Source of the DNA: Pseudomonas sp. QTF5
GTDB lineage: Bacteria > Pseudomonadota > Gammaproteobacteria > Pseudomonadales > Pseudomonadaceae
Assembly (NCBI RefSeq): GCF_000512695.2
Contig: NZ_AZRW02000023.1
Coordinates: 25,791 to 89,790, forward strand
Reading direction: 5' to 3'
Length of the DNA stretch: 64,000 nt
Shown piece by piece: positions 25,323 through 34,384 of the stretch. The position numbers and the translations under genes were made by a program. Positions within the stretch are counted from its first letter, which is position 1; each line of letters opens with the position of its first letter. The notes beneath the pieces were generated by a model, which was given only the letters and a program-made list of their open reading frames with translations, did not search any database and had not been told where the DNA came from.

Positions 25323-26087
25323 ATGAGCGCAAAAGTCTGGCTGGTGGGTGCGGGTCCTGGCGATCCTGAATTGCTGACCCTCAAAGCGGTTCGAGCGTTG
25401 CGCGAAGCAGACGTGGTGCTGATCGACGATCTGGTCAATGACGCGGTGCTGGAGCATTGCCCGAGCGCGCGAATTATTCCTGTGGGTAAGCGCGGCGGCT
25501 GTCGCTCCACGCCCCAAGCCTTCATCCATCGTCTGATGTTGCGTTATGCCCGCCACGGCAAATGCGTGGTGCGGCTCAAGGGTGGTGATCCGTGCATCTT
25601 CGGGCGCGGCGGTGAAGAAGCGCAGTGGCTGCGCGAGCGTGGCGTCGAGGTTGAGCTGGTCAATGGCATCACGGCGGGTCTTGCCGGCGCGACCCAATGC
25701 GATATTCCGCTGACGCTGAGGGGCGTGGCGCGTGGCGTGACACTGGTCACGGCGCACACTCAGGATGACAGCAGCCTGAACTGGCAGGCCCTGGCTCAAG
25801 GGGGCACCACACTGGTGATCTACATGGGCGTGGCGAAGCTCAGTGAAATTCGCGAGCAATTGCTGGCCGGCGGAATGGCAGCCGATACACCTGTGGCGAT
25901 GATCGAAAATGCTTCCCTGCCGCACCAACGGGAATGTCGGAGCGATCTGACAGCGATGGAGGAAGATGCCTGCGCCTTTGAATTGAAAAGCCCAGCCATT
26001 TTGGTGATTGGAACCGTGGCAGCCTGTGCAACGTCATCTCTGTGGGAGCGCGGCTTGCCCGCGATGGCGGCCGATCAATCAGCCTGA
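25323..26087 (+). CDS. cobA: Uroporphyrinogen-III C-methyltransferase (SUMT)
   Basis: 254 residues. Signatures of the tetrapyrrole methylase family: VWLVGAGPGDPELLTLKA at the start, VRLKGGDPCIFGRGGEEA and the VNGITAGLAGA SAM-binding region. It makes precorrin-2, the precursor of siroheme used by NirB. It is the last gene of the operon, 10 bases after nasC. The final ~16 residues (SLWERGLPAM...) come from a REP element read in frame (26041-26071), so the original stop has probably been lost. Confidence 0.96.
   Translation: MSAKVWLVGAGPGDPELLTLKAVRALREADVVLIDDLVNDAVLEHCPSARIIPVGKRGGCRSTPQAFIHRLMLRYARHGKCVVRLKGGDPCIFGRGGEEAQWLRERGVEVELVNGITAGLAGATQCDIPLTLRGVARGVTLVTAHTQDDSSLNWQALAQGGTTLVIYMGVAKLSEIREQLLAGGMAADTPVAMIENASLPHQRECRSDLTAMEEDACAFELKSPAILVIGTVAACATSSLWERGLPAMAADQSA
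26041..26071 (+). repeat. REP element inside the 3' end of cobA
   Basis: TGTGGGAGCGCGGCTTGCCCGCGATGGCGGC is the usual Pseudomonas REP unit (compare 41298 and 52876). Here it is translated as the C-terminus of CobA. Confidence 0.8.
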
Positions 26088-26138
26088 ACCTACCTTCCCC
26101 TCACAACCAAATCCCTCATCACCAAATCGCAGACAAAG

Positions 26139-26164
26139 AAAAGCCCGGCCTAAGCCGGGCTTTT
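26139..26164. terminator. Bidirectional terminator between cobA and oprF
   Basis: AAAAGCCCGGC (26139-26149) and GCCGGGCTTTT (26154-26164) form an 11-bp stem around a four-base loop, with A-tract and T-tract on either side. It can end both the plus-strand nir operon and minus-strand oprF. Confidence 0.9.
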
Positions 26165-26181
26165 CCAGAGCTGCGAGCTAA

Positions 26182-27216
26182 TTACTTAGCGCTAGCTTCA
26201 ACCTGCGCTTCTACGCGACGGTTTACAGCGCGACCAGCGTCAGTTTTGTTGTCAGCAACTGGGCGGGATTCGCCGTAGCCAACAGACTGAACGCGGGACG
26301 ATTCAACACCGTACTGGTTGGTCAGAACTTGCTTAACGGCGTTTGCACGACGCTCGGACAGTTTCTGGTTGTAAGCGTCAGGACCGACGGAGTCAGTGTG
26401 ACCTTCAACAGTAGTAGTGGTGGATGGGTACTGCTTCATGAAGTCAGCCAGGTTCTTGATGTCGCCGTAGCTGTTAGGCTTGACTACCGACTTGTCGAAG
26501 TCGAATTTCACGTCCAGCTCAACACGAACAACTTCAGCAACTGCTGGGCAGCCATCAGCGTCAACAGTTACGTTGGCCGCGGTGTCCGGGCACTTGTCAA
26601 CGTTGTCGCAAACGCCATCGTTGTCGCTGTCGGCGCAGACTTCAGCTGGTGCTGGAACTGGAGCAGCAGCAGGCTTGGAGCCGCCACCGAAGTTCACACC
26701 GATACCAACGCTAGGAGCCCACTCGGTGTCGCCCTGGTCGATGTTGTACTGAGCTTCAACGCCAGCACGGGCGTAGAAGTTGTCGGTGAAGTACAGCTTG
26801 GCACCGCCGCCAACGTTGGCGAAGGTGGAACCGTTACGACCGCTTTTGCCGTTCTGACCAATGCTTTGGTCGGAGAAGCCAGCCGATACGTACGGACGCA
26901 GCATGTCGCCCGGGTTGTTGAAGTGGTACAGAGCATCCAGAGCGGTGTTGGAGCCCTTGATGTTACGACCATCTTCAGCACGTGCGTTGTGCACTTCGTC
27001 GTAGGCCAGACGCAGTTCAACGTCGTCGGTCAGGAAGTAACCAACAGAACCGCCGAACAGGTTGCCGTTGTTCTTGAAGTCACGAGCGCTGTCGAACATT
27101 TCTTTCTTAGCGAAGCCTTCGATTTCAACTGCGCCTTGGCCTTGTGCCAGAGCGCCGAACGAAGTGGCAGCAATAAGAGAACCAATGGCCAAGCCCAAGG
27201 TGTTTTTCAGTTTCAT
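26182..27216 (-). CDS. oprF: Major outer-membrane porin OprF (OmpA family)
   Basis: 344 residues. Signal peptide (LGLAIGSLIAATSFGALAQG), N-terminal eight-stranded barrel (about residues 25-180), a Pro/Ala hinge (PAAAPVPAPAEVC), an Asp-rich calcium-type repeat with four cysteines (CADSDNDGVCDNVDKCPDT), and a C-terminal OmpA peptidoglycan-binding domain (VEGHTDSVGPDAYNQKLSERRA; Asp and Arg present). General porin and structural link to the cell wall. It lies directly downstream of sigX, which in pseudomonads helps transcribe it. Confidence 0.98.
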   Translation of the reverse strand: MKLKNTLGLAIGSLIAATSFGALAQGQGAVEIEGFAKKEMFDSARDFKNNGNLFGGSVGYFLTDDVELRLAYDEVHNARAEDGRNIKGSNTALDALYHFNNPGDMLRPYVSAGFSDQSIGQNGKSGRNGSTFANVGGGAKLYFTDNFYARAGVEAQYNIDQGDTEWAPSVGIGVNFGGGSKPAAAPVPAPAEVCADSDNDGVCDNVDKCPDTAANVTVDADGCPAVAEVVRVELDVKFDFDKSVVKPNSYGDIKNLADFMKQYPSTTTTVEGHTDSVGPDAYNQKLSERRANAVKQVLTNQYGVESSRVQSVGYGESRPVADNKTDAGRAVNRRVEAQVEASAK

Positions 27217-27275
27217 CCGTTAAATCCCCATCTGGTGATTGTGAAGCAGTCCCGCAAACCGGGGGACAACTCGGC

Positions 27276-27297
27276 GGCAAGTCTATCAGAACTTGCC
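27276..27297 (-). promoter_or_regulatory. Hairpin in the sigX-oprF gap
   Basis: On the minus strand GGCAAGT (27297-27291) pairs with ACTTGCC (27282-27276) around eight bases, about 60 bases before the oprF start. There is no T-run. It lies where oprF promoters are expected and could attenuate read-through from sigX or stabilise the oprF mRNA 5' end. Confidence 0.4.
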
Positions 27298-27323
27298 TAC
27301 ACGTAAGAGATATTTGCGCCGAA

Positions 27324-27914
27324 CTAAGTTTCAGCGATGCCTGCAAATTTCTCACGCAATTTGTCTAGAGCGCGTTTGTAACGCATTTTTGTCGCACTCA
27401 AACCCATGTGCATTATGTCTGCGATCTCCTGAAATTCCAGCTCTGCGACAAATCGTAGCACCAGAATTTCACGGTCGATCGGGTTCACATACACCAGCCA
27501 GCGATCAAGTCCGCCCTTCTCCTCAGGTTTCGGCATCTTTTCTTCAGATGCTTCCTCGAGGGGGTCCAGACTCAAAGCGTCCATCAAGCGACGCTTTCGC
27601 CGTTCTTTCCGATACTGCGTGATGCACTCGTTGTACGTGATGCTATATAGCCATGTCTTGAACTTCGATTTGCCCTCGAAGTTCTTCAGGCCGTACAGCA
27701 CCTTCAACATCACTTCCTGACAGACATCATCTGCGTCACGATCGTTCCCGAGATACCGTGCACAAACGTTAAATAATGTTCGCTGGTAACGCCGCATCAG
27801 TTCTTCATAAGCGCGCGTTACGTGAAACAGCTCGGTATGCGAGCGCGCGACCAACTCCTCATCAGAGAGCTCGCGGGGGTCGTAGCGCGTGGAGAGCAAT
27901 TGAGCTTTATTCAA
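27324..27914 (-). CDS. sigX: ECF sigma factor SigX
   Basis: 196 residues, from a TTG start at 27914 that gives the family N-terminus MNKAQLLSTRYDPRELSDEE. Region 2: YEELMRRYQRTLFNVCARYL, DADDVCQEVMLKV, KSKFKTWLYSITYNECI. Region 4: LRFVAELEFQEIADIMHMGLSATKMRYKRALDKL. SigX directs envelope and fatty-acid-related genes including oprF. No anti-sigma gene is adjacent; the neighbour upstream is the channel gene cmpX, which has been linked to SigX activation in P. aeruginosa. Confidence 0.96.
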   Translation of the reverse strand: MNKAQLLSTRYDPRELSDEELVARSHTELFHVTRAYEELMRRYQRTLFNVCARYLGNDRDADDVCQEVMLKVLYGLKNFEGKSKFKTWLYSITYNECITQYRKERRKRRLMDALSLDPLEEASEEKMPKPEEKGGLDRWLVYVNPIDREILVLRFVAELEFQEIADIMHMGLSATKMRYKRALDKLREKFAGIAET

Positions 27915-27999
27915 AACAAGTCTGGCCGACAGTCAGGTCAATGTCCGCCGCAGCCCTCAGGGCATTTTGCGGCGGCATACATTAGCAGGATTTGCCGGG

Positions 28000-28824
28000 T
28001 TAGCGGCTACTCACATGCTGCTCCAAGAGAATCCGATTCGAGAGAGAGACTAGCTCACCCTCATCGGTCAGCACGGTGGTTTTAACCGTGCCGATCTCTT
28101 CGATCTGACCTTCGACCTCGCCAACTCGCACTTGTTGCCCAACCTGATACAACTCACGCACATAGATTCCCGCAAGAATCTGACCGGCAATTTCCCGACT
28201 TCCCAAGCCCATGGCCAGCGCAACCGCCAGACCAACGGTAATCAAAACGATCACGATCACATGGTTGAGCAGGTCTGTTTTGACCTCCAACTGGCTGATC
28301 GCAACCGAAATACTGATGATGATCACCAGGCCCTGGGCAATTCGCCCCAGGCCCGCGGCGTAATCAAGCCCTACGCCTTCTGCCGCGCCACGCACCAGCC
28401 CATTGGCCAGTTGCGCCAGCAAGACACCCACCAGCAGTACCAGCGCAGCACCGAATACTTTCGGCAAATACAGCGCCAACATGTCCAGCGTAGCCGAAAC
28501 TCGCTCAAGTCCAAGTGATTCTGCGGCTGAAACCAGAAAAATCAGCAGAACGAACCAATAGACGATCTTGCCGATCAGCGTCGAGATAGGCACCTGCAGG
28601 CCGGCGCGGGATAGCAACTTGGTCAGCCCGGTACCGCCCATCAAGCGATCGAGACCCAGTTTGGCAAGCAATTTGGAGAGTAGCGTGTCCAACAGTTTGG
28701 CCACGACAAAACCCAGCAGCAGCACAACCAATGCGCCGAACAGGTTCGGAATGAAGTTCGCAACCTTGGTCCATAACGCAGTCATTGCAGTGACGAGGCT
28801 CTGAGTCCAGAGATCAAGTTCCAT
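28000..28824 (-). CDS. cmpX: MscS-type mechanosensitive channel CmpX
   Basis: 274 residues from ATG at 28824 (a TTG lies two codons earlier). Four to five membrane helices and the MscS pore/beta region: LITVGLAVALAMGLGSREIAGQILAGIYVRELYQVGQQVRVGEVEG in sequence, with the Gly/Ala-rich pore helix. An N-terminal conserved TM_helix repeat (FIPNLFGALVVLLLGFVVAK and YLPKVFGAALVLLVGVLLAQ) is visible twice. It lies 2 bases after crfX and upstream of sigX, the fixed Pseudomonas order. Confidence 0.9.
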   Translation of the reverse strand: MELDLWTQSLVTAMTALWTKVANFIPNLFGALVVLLLGFVVAKLLDTLLSKLLAKLGLDRLMGGTGLTKLLSRAGLQVPISTLIGKIVYWFVLLIFLVSAAESLGLERVSATLDMLALYLPKVFGAALVLLVGVLLAQLANGLVRGAAEGVGLDYAAGLGRIAQGLVIIISISVAISQLEVKTDLLNHVIVIVLITVGLAVALAMGLGSREIAGQILAGIYVRELYQVGQQVRVGEVEGQIEEIGTVKTTVLTDEGELVSLSNRILLEQHVSSR

Positions 28825-28826
28825 AT

Positions 28827-29075
28827 TCAATCAGCCTTATCAGCAGTGCGAGCGGTAGGTTTACGAAGACGGGAAACCGGCGCGACGTGGGCCGATCCGT
28901 TATTCAAGGCGATCATCAGCGCGGGCAGCCAGCGGCCCAGCAGGCTGAACAGATCGCCGGCACCGACCTGACGGTTGGCGGTTTTCAGCACGCGACCCAG
29001 GCATGCATCGTCGTCACGGCTGGACGGCGAAGCTTTGAGCATGTCACGCAAAGACTGTTCAAACGGATCGTGCAT
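28827..29075 (-). CDS. crfX: CrfX small conserved protein
   Basis: 82 residues from ATG at 29075 with GAGAGGT upstream. Sequence MHDPFEQSLRDMLKASPSSRDDDACLGRVL with a short mid-hydrophobic stretch (LLGRWLPALMIAL). No catalytic motif. Named from its fixed position between cmaX and cmpX-sigX in pseudomonads; function unknown. It ends 2 bases before cmpX, so it is co-transcribed. Confidence 0.8.
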   Translation of the reverse strand: MHDPFEQSLRDMLKASPSSRDDDACLGRVLKTANRQVGAGDLFSLLGRWLPALMIALNNGSAHVAPVSRLRKPTARTADKAD

Positions 29076-29138
29076 ACGCACCTCTCGTGATATCTGTGAA
29101 AGACGCGGTTAAATTTGGTCGGGTCACATGACTCATCA

Positions 29139-30134
29139 TCAGAACCAGCGCAAACGTCGGAATAGCCACCACTGCCCCAGCGCTACCGAGCCTGCCAGCA
29201 AGCAGGCGATCAGGAAGCCATAAGGGCTGGTGGAGAACGGAATGCCGCCGACGTTAATGCCCAAAAGACCGGTCAGAAAACTCATCGGCAAAAAGATCCC
29301 GGTGATGATCCCGAAGCGGTACATCGTGCGGTTCATACGCACGCTCAGACGCCGGTCTTCGGCCTCCAGGAGCAGCCCCACGCGCTCCCGGGTCAATTCA
29401 AGCTCCTCGAGATAACGGGTCAGACTGTTGTTCAATTCGTTCCAGTAATCGCCATCGTCTTCAACGAACCACGGCAGTTTTATCCGCGTCAGCTGACCGA
29501 AAATATCCCGTTGCGGTGCCAGAAAACGTTTCAGTGCAGCCGCCCTGCGACGGATCTGCAAAACAGCCCCATGCTCCGGTGTATACCGTTCGTCGGTATC
29601 CAGCCTTTCTTCTTCCTCATCGACGATTTCCGAGAGGCAGCTGACCAGATCCTGCACTTTGTTAGTGAGGTATTGCGCCATATAAAGGATCAGTTCGGAA
29701 GCGGTTCTCGGCCCTTTGCCTTCGGCCAATTGCACCAGCAACTCATCGGTGGCGCGCAACGGCCGCAGACGCAGGGAGATCACCCGCTGGGCCGAACCGA
29801 AGATCCGCACCGAGACCATGTCTTCCGGTTCGGCACCTGGATTGAGGTTGATCCCGCGCAGAAACAGCAACAGCTCGGAGTCCGGCAGCGGCAAAAGGCG
29901 CGGCCGGGTGTTCTCTTCCAGCAACAAGTCGCAACTAAATTCACTCAGACCGCTGTATTTACGCAGCCAGGTCTGGGTTTGCGGATGACTGCGATCCCAG
30001 TGCAACCACAAGCTTTCATGGGACTGCAACTGCAAGTCATCGAGTTCAGTCCGGGCTATCGAACGCGCACCGCCTTTACCGTCCAGCACCAGGGCATGTA
30101 CCAGCCCCCATTGCGCGTTTTCTTCCTCGAACAT
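29139..30134 (-). CDS. cmaX: CorA/ZntB-family divalent metal transporter CmaX
   Basis: 331 residues from ATG at 30134 (GTG at 30140 is an alternative). Large cytoplasmic N-terminal domain, then two C-terminal helices with MNRTMYRFGIITGIFLPMSFLTGLLGINVGGIPF: the family GMN motif is GIN here, as in the ZntB branch. This points to zinc or another divalent cation instead of magnesium. Last helix plus a short RRLRWF tail. First gene of the cmaX-crfX-cmpX-sigX group. Confidence 0.9.
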   Translation of the reverse strand: MFEEENAQWGLVHALVLDGKGGARSIARTELDDLQLQSHESLWLHWDRSHPQTQTWLRKYSGLSEFSCDLLLEENTRPRLLPLPDSELLLFLRGINLNPGAEPEDMVSVRIFGSAQRVISLRLRPLRATDELLVQLAEGKGPRTASELILYMAQYLTNKVQDLVSCLSEIVDEEEERLDTDERYTPEHGAVLQIRRRAAALKRFLAPQRDIFGQLTRIKLPWFVEDDGDYWNELNNSLTRYLEELELTRERVGLLLEAEDRRLSVRMNRTMYRFGIITGIFLPMSFLTGLLGINVGGIPFSTSPYGFLIACLLAGSVALGQWWLFRRLRWF

Positions 30135-30159
30135 CCTCACCCCTTTAATGAAACGCGCT

Positions 30160-30651
30160 TTATTCAGGCATCTTCAGCGGGCTTGGCGAAATGATCACGC
30201 CGTTGTTGTCCGCATAGATGTAGTGACCTGGATGGAAGGTCACGCCAGCAAAGGTCACCGCAACGTTGATATCGCCGAGCCCGCGCCTGTCGGATTTCCT
30301 CGGGTGGCTGGCGAGGGCCTGAACCCCCAGATCGGTCTGCGCGATGATATCAACGTCGCGGATGCAACCGTAGATCACCAGCCCTTCCCAACCGTTTTTC
30401 GCGGCTTTCTCGGCCAGCATGTCACCCAGCAACGCATGACGCAGGGAACCACCGCCATCGACCACCAGCACCTTGCCATTACCCTTGAGCTCGACCTGCT
30501 CCTTGACCCGCGAGTTGTCTTCGAAGCACTTGATCGTCACGATTTCGCCGCCGAAGGAATCTCGACCGCCGAAATTGCTGAACATCGGTTCCAGCACCTG
30601 CACCAGTTCCGGATAGGCGTCGCACAGGTCAGGCGTGAGGTAATGGTTCAT
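30160..30651 (-). CDS. rraA: RraA-like protein / HMG-CHA aldolase family
   Basis: 163 residues from ATG at 30651. Family signature GGGSLRHALLGDMLAEKAAKNGWEGLVIYGCIRDVD, with G-x20-R-D needed for the aldolase activity of relatives and also present in E. coli RraA, an inhibitor of RNase E. Pseudomonads carry this gene next to cmaX. Whether it acts on RNase E or as 4-hydroxy-4-methyl-2-oxoglutarate/oxaloacetate lyase cannot be decided from sequence. Confidence 0.88.
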   Translation of the reverse strand: MNHYLTPDLCDAYPELVQVLEPMFSNFGGRDSFGGEIVTIKCFEDNSRVKEQVELKGNGKVLVVDGGGSLRHALLGDMLAEKAAKNGWEGLVIYGCIRDVDIIAQTDLGVQALASHPRKSDRRGLGDINVAVTFAGVTFHPGHYIYADNNGVIISPSPLKMPE

Positions 30652-30825
30652 CGAGAAACTCCTGTAAAGAGGAAGACAATCGAGTAGGCAACATACGCGG
30701 ACCAAGGCTGAACGGCTGCAAACGCGCCGATCGAGTCAATCACCAAAAGTGACCAGAACCGCTTAATGCGTCATATCTTAGCCGCAAGCCGTTCAGAGCG
30801 AAATGCCCTTGTTAGAGCATCAGGC

Positions 30826-31815
30826 TCAAACGGCTGCGTCCAAATCCGGCTTTCCACCCAGCAAAGGCGTCTGTTGATCCGCCAGCCAGCGCGCCACCAA
30901 CGGCCAGACTTCAGTCTGCGCAGCCTTGCTGACAAGCATTTCCACGTGACCGAAATTATCGCTAAAGCCTTGCTCGCGGCCAAGGGTGATGAATTGTTTG
31001 TGCTCGGAGCCGACCTGATCGAACAGCTTGCGGCAGGCCCAGGTCGGATCCTGATGATCGCCCGCGGCGCTCACGGCCAGCACTGGCAACTGAACCTCGG
31101 CCAAACCCGCCCACCAGTCCTTGTCAGCATCGCCAAAACGACCGAACAGCCCGTACCAGCGCATGCTTTCCAGAGCCAGGCCAATCGGCTCGTCCTCCGG
31201 GCCGCGCTTGAGCCGTGAACCTGACAGCTGGGCAAAACGCTTGAGAATAAAGCGCCCGCTCCATTCCACCGGTGGAAACTTCAATGGCCAGTAGGTGCGG
31301 CTGACCTGCGTGCCGAAAAACGCCGCAGAGGCCACCACCGGTTCGCCGATGTATTCGCCGCCCAGCGCCGCCGCCAGGGTGATCCCGCCCAGCGAGTGGC
31401 CAATCCAGTGCGGGATCTGGCCGCTTTGCTCGCGTACGAACGCGCCAATGGCCGGCAGATCGTAACGCGCATAGTCGGCGACGCGGTTGTTGCGATAGTC
31501 CTGGTTGCGCTGAGACAGGCCGTGACCGCGCATTTCCGCAATCCACACATCGAATCCCAGACGCGTCAGATGAGCCCCCAGCCCCAGACCTTTGGGAGAG
31601 AACCAGAACCGTCGATTGGAAAAACTGCCGTGCAACAGAATCACCGGCACGCCACGCACCGCCGGCTCATCGGCCAGGCCCAGGCGTGTCACAGCCAGTT
31701 CGACGGTACCGTCGGGGCTGTTGCCGGGTTTCAAACGATAGACGTCTTCGCTCAGATCACCGCGCCGCTCGGCGCTGATCAGGGCGACAGGAAATAGATT
31801 GCTGCTGCTTTGCAT
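30826..31815 (-). CDS. Alpha/beta hydrolase (esterase/lipase-like)
   Basis: 329 residues from ATG at 31815; the frame stays open upstream, but that part is REP sequence and is excluded. Oxyanion region VILLHGSFSNRRFW, nucleophile elbow WIGHSLGGIT (Ser), later Asp in VSAAGDHQDPTWACR and His in FGHVEML complete a triad. Cytoplasmic; no signal peptide. Orthologues sit between rraA and ppsA in Pseudomonas. Substrate unknown. Confidence 0.85.
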   Translation of the reverse strand: MQSSSNLFPVALISAERRGDLSEDVYRLKPGNSPDGTVELAVTRLGLADEPAVRGVPVILLHGSFSNRRFWFSPKGLGLGAHLTRLGFDVWIAEMRGHGLSQRNQDYRNNRVADYARYDLPAIGAFVREQSGQIPHWIGHSLGGITLAAALGGEYIGEPVVASAAFFGTQVSRTYWPLKFPPVEWSGRFILKRFAQLSGSRLKRGPEDEPIGLALESMRWYGLFGRFGDADKDWWAGLAEVQLPVLAVSAAGDHQDPTWACRKLFDQVGSEHKQFITLGREQGFSDNFGHVEMLVSKAAQTEVWPLVARWLADQQTPLLGGKPDLDAAV

Positions 31816-31887
31816 AATGCTCTTGCACAAAAAAGGGCGGCATCCAGAGGAGCCCGCCCTACTTGAATATCTAAAAGAGCCGGCCAG

Positions 31888-31987
31888 TGTGGGAGCGAGC
31901 CTGCTCGCGAAGGACGCCAGAACAACGCGTTTATCCAGCGAGTACGCGTTATCGTTTACGACCATCGCGAGCAGGCTCGCTCCCACA
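31888..31987. repeat. REP doublet (REPIN) between ppsA and the hydrolase gene
   Basis: Inverted REP pair: TGTGGGAGCGAGCCTGCTCG at 31888 and its complement ending at 31987, with a spacer holding a second small palindrome (ACGCG/CGCGT). It sits just after the ppsA stop, upstream of the hydrolase start. Confidence 0.85.
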
Positions 31988-32008
31988 GAGAGCGGCCCGT
32001 TCACACCA

Positions 32009-34384
32009 TCAGGCCGGAGCCTGACCTTCAGCCAGGAAGAACCAGGTTTCCAGCACGGAGTCGGGGTTCAGCGAAACGCTTTCGATGCCCTGCTCCATCA
32101 GCCATTTGGCCAGATCCGGGTGGTCCGAAGGACCCTGACCGCAGATGCCGATGTACTTGCCGGCCTTGTTGCATGCCTGAATAGCATTGGCCAGCAACTT
32201 CTTGACCGCTGGATTTCGCTCGTCGAACAAGTGCGCGATGATCCCGGAGTCACGGTCCAGGCCCAGTGTCAGCTGAGTCAGATCGTTGGAGCCGATGGAG
32301 AAGCCGTCGAAGAACTCGAGGAACTCTTCAGCCAGGATCGCGTTGGACGGCAGTTCGCACATCATGATCACGCGCAGACCGTTGTCGCCACGGGCCAGAC
32401 CGTTTTCAGCCAGCAGATCGACCACTTGGCTCGCTTCGCCCAGGGTGCGAACGAACGGCACCATGATTTCAACGTTGGTCAGGCCCATCTCGTTACGCAC
32501 GCGCTTGAGGGCGCGGCACTCGAGCTCGAAGCAGTCGCGGAACGATTCGCTGATGTAACGCGAAGCACCACGGAAGCCCAGCATCGGGTTCTCTTCTTCC
32601 GGCTCGTAGAGCTTGCCGCCGATCAGGTTCGCGTATTCGTTGGACTTGAAGTCCGACAGACGCACGATGACCTTTTTCGGCCAGAACGCTGCCGCCAGGG
32701 TACTGATGCCCTCGACCAGTTTCTCGACATAGAAGCCGACCGGGTCGTCGTAACCGGCGATGCGCTTGTCGACGCTGTCCTTGATTTCTTGCGGCAGGCC
32801 GTCGTAGTTCAACAGCGCTTTGGGGTGCACGCCGATCATGCGGTTGATGATGAATTCCAGACGGGCCAGGCCCACACCGGCGTTCGGCAGTTGCGCGAAG
32901 TCGAAGGCGCGGTCCGGGTTGCCGACGTTCATCATGATCTTGAACGGCAGATCCGGCATGGCATCCACGGAGTTTTTCTTGATGTCGAAGCCCAGTTCGC
33001 CTTCGAAGATGTAACCGGTGTCGCCTTCAGCGCAGGAAACGGTCACGCCCTGGCCGTCTTTCAACAGCTGGGTAGCGTTGCCGCAACCGACCACGGCCGG
33101 AATGCCCAGCTCGCGGGCGATGATCGCCGCGTGGCAGGTACGACCGCCACGGTTGGTGACGATGGCGCTGGCGCGCTTCATGACCGGTTCCCAATCCGGG
33201 TCGGTCATGTCGGAAACCAGAACATCGCCTGGCTGGACTTTGTCCATCTCGGACACGTCCTTGATGATCCGCACCTTGCCGGCGCCGATGCGCTGGCCGA
33301 TGGCGCGACCTTCCACCAGCACGGTGCCGGTTTCTTTCAACAGGTAACGTTCCATGACGTTGGCCGAAGTGCGGCTCTTCACGGTTTCCGGACGGGCCTG
33401 CACGATGTAGAGCTTGCCGTCGTCGCCGTCTTTGGCCCATTCGATGTCCATCGGGCACTTGTAGTGCTTCTCGATGATCATCGCTTGTTTGGCCAGCTCG
33501 CTGACTTCGGCGTCGGTCAGGCAGAAACGTGCACGATCGGCCTTGTCCACGTCGATGGTCTTGACCGATTTACCGGCCGTGGCCACTTCGCCGTAAATCA
33601 TCTTGATGGCTTTGCTGCCCAGGTTGCGCCGCAGGATGGCCGGACGACCGGCTTCCAGCGTGCCTTTGTGGACATAGAATTCATCCGGGTTCACCGCGCC
33701 TTGTACGACGGTTTCACCCAGGCCGTAGGCGCCGGTGATGAACACCACGTCACGGAAGCCCGATTCGGTATCGAGGGTGAACATCACGCCGGCGGTGCCG
33801 GTTTCGGAGCGGACCATGCGCTGCACGCCGGCCGACAGGGCAACCAGCTTGTGGTCGAAGCCCTGGTGGACACGGTAGGAAATCGCGCGGTCGTTGAACA
33901 GGGAAGCGAACACTTCTTTGGCGGCACGAATGACGTTTTCGACGCCACGGATGTTCAGGAAGGTTTCCTGCTGACCGGCGAAGGAAGCGTCCGGCAAGTC
34001 TTCGGCGGTAGCGGAAGAGCGCACGGCAACGGCCATGTCAGGGTTGCCGGCCGACAGCGTGGCGAACGCGGTGCGGATCTCGGCGTTGAGCTTCTCGGGG
34101 AACTCGGCTTCCATGATCCATTGACGGATCTGGGCACCGGTTTTGGCCAGGGCGTTGACGTCGTCGACATCCAGCGCGTCGAGGGCGGCATGGATCTGAT
34201 CGTTCAGACCGCTCAGTTCCAAGAAATCACGATACGCCTGAGCTGTCGTGGCAAAGCCACCGGGCACCGATACACCGGCACCTGCAAGGTTACTGATCAT
34301 CTCGCCCAGGGATGCGTTCTTGCCCCCCACATGCTCTACATCATGGACGCCGAGCTTATCGAGGGAAACTACGTACTCTACCAA
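32009..34384 (-). CDS. ppsA: Phosphoenolpyruvate synthase
   Basis: 791 residues from a TTG start at 34384, supported by GGAGAG 7 bases upstream and by the family N-terminus VEYVVSLDKLGVHDVEHVGG (E. coli PpsA has 792). N-terminal ATP-binding domain (GKNASLGEMISNL, RSSATAEDLPDASFAGQQET), the phospho-histidine domain GGRTCHAAIIARELGIPAVVG and C-terminal PEP-binding barrel with PSNAILAEEF and FSIGSNDLTQLTLGLDRDS. It makes PEP from pyruvate and ATP for gluconeogenesis. Divergent from ppsR, its likely regulator. Confidence 0.98.
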   Translation of the reverse strand: MVEYVVSLDKLGVHDVEHVGGKNASLGEMISNLAGAGVSVPGGFATTAQAYRDFLELSGLNDQIHAALDALDVDDVNALAKTGAQIRQWIMEAEFPEKLNAEIRTAFATLSAGNPDMAVAVRSSATAEDLPDASFAGQQETFLNIRGVENVIRAAKEVFASLFNDRAISYRVHQGFDHKLVALSAGVQRMVRSETGTAGVMFTLDTESGFRDVVFITGAYGLGETVVQGAVNPDEFYVHKGTLEAGRPAILRRNLGSKAIKMIYGEVATAGKSVKTIDVDKADRARFCLTDAEVSELAKQAMIIEKHYKCPMDIEWAKDGDDGKLYIVQARPETVKSRTSANVMERYLLKETGTVLVEGRAIGQRIGAGKVRIIKDVSEMDKVQPGDVLVSDMTDPDWEPVMKRASAIVTNRGGRTCHAAIIARELGIPAVVGCGNATQLLKDGQGVTVSCAEGDTGYIFEGELGFDIKKNSVDAMPDLPFKIMMNVGNPDRAFDFAQLPNAGVGLARLEFIINRMIGVHPKALLNYDGLPQEIKDSVDKRIAGYDDPVGFYVEKLVEGISTLAAAFWPKKVIVRLSDFKSNEYANLIGGKLYEPEEENPMLGFRGASRYISESFRDCFELECRALKRVRNEMGLTNVEIMVPFVRTLGEASQVVDLLAENGLARGDNGLRVIMMCELPSNAILAEEFLEFFDGFSIGSNDLTQLTLGLDRDSGIIAHLFDERNPAVKKLLANAIQACNKAGKYIGICGQGPSDHPDLAKWLMEQGIESVSLNPDSVLETWFFLAEGQAPA

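Noticed and set aside
31816..32004. N-terminal extension of the alpha/beta hydrolase
   Set aside because: This stretch is REPIN sequence (31888-31987) plus spacer; the conserved protein begins at 31815.
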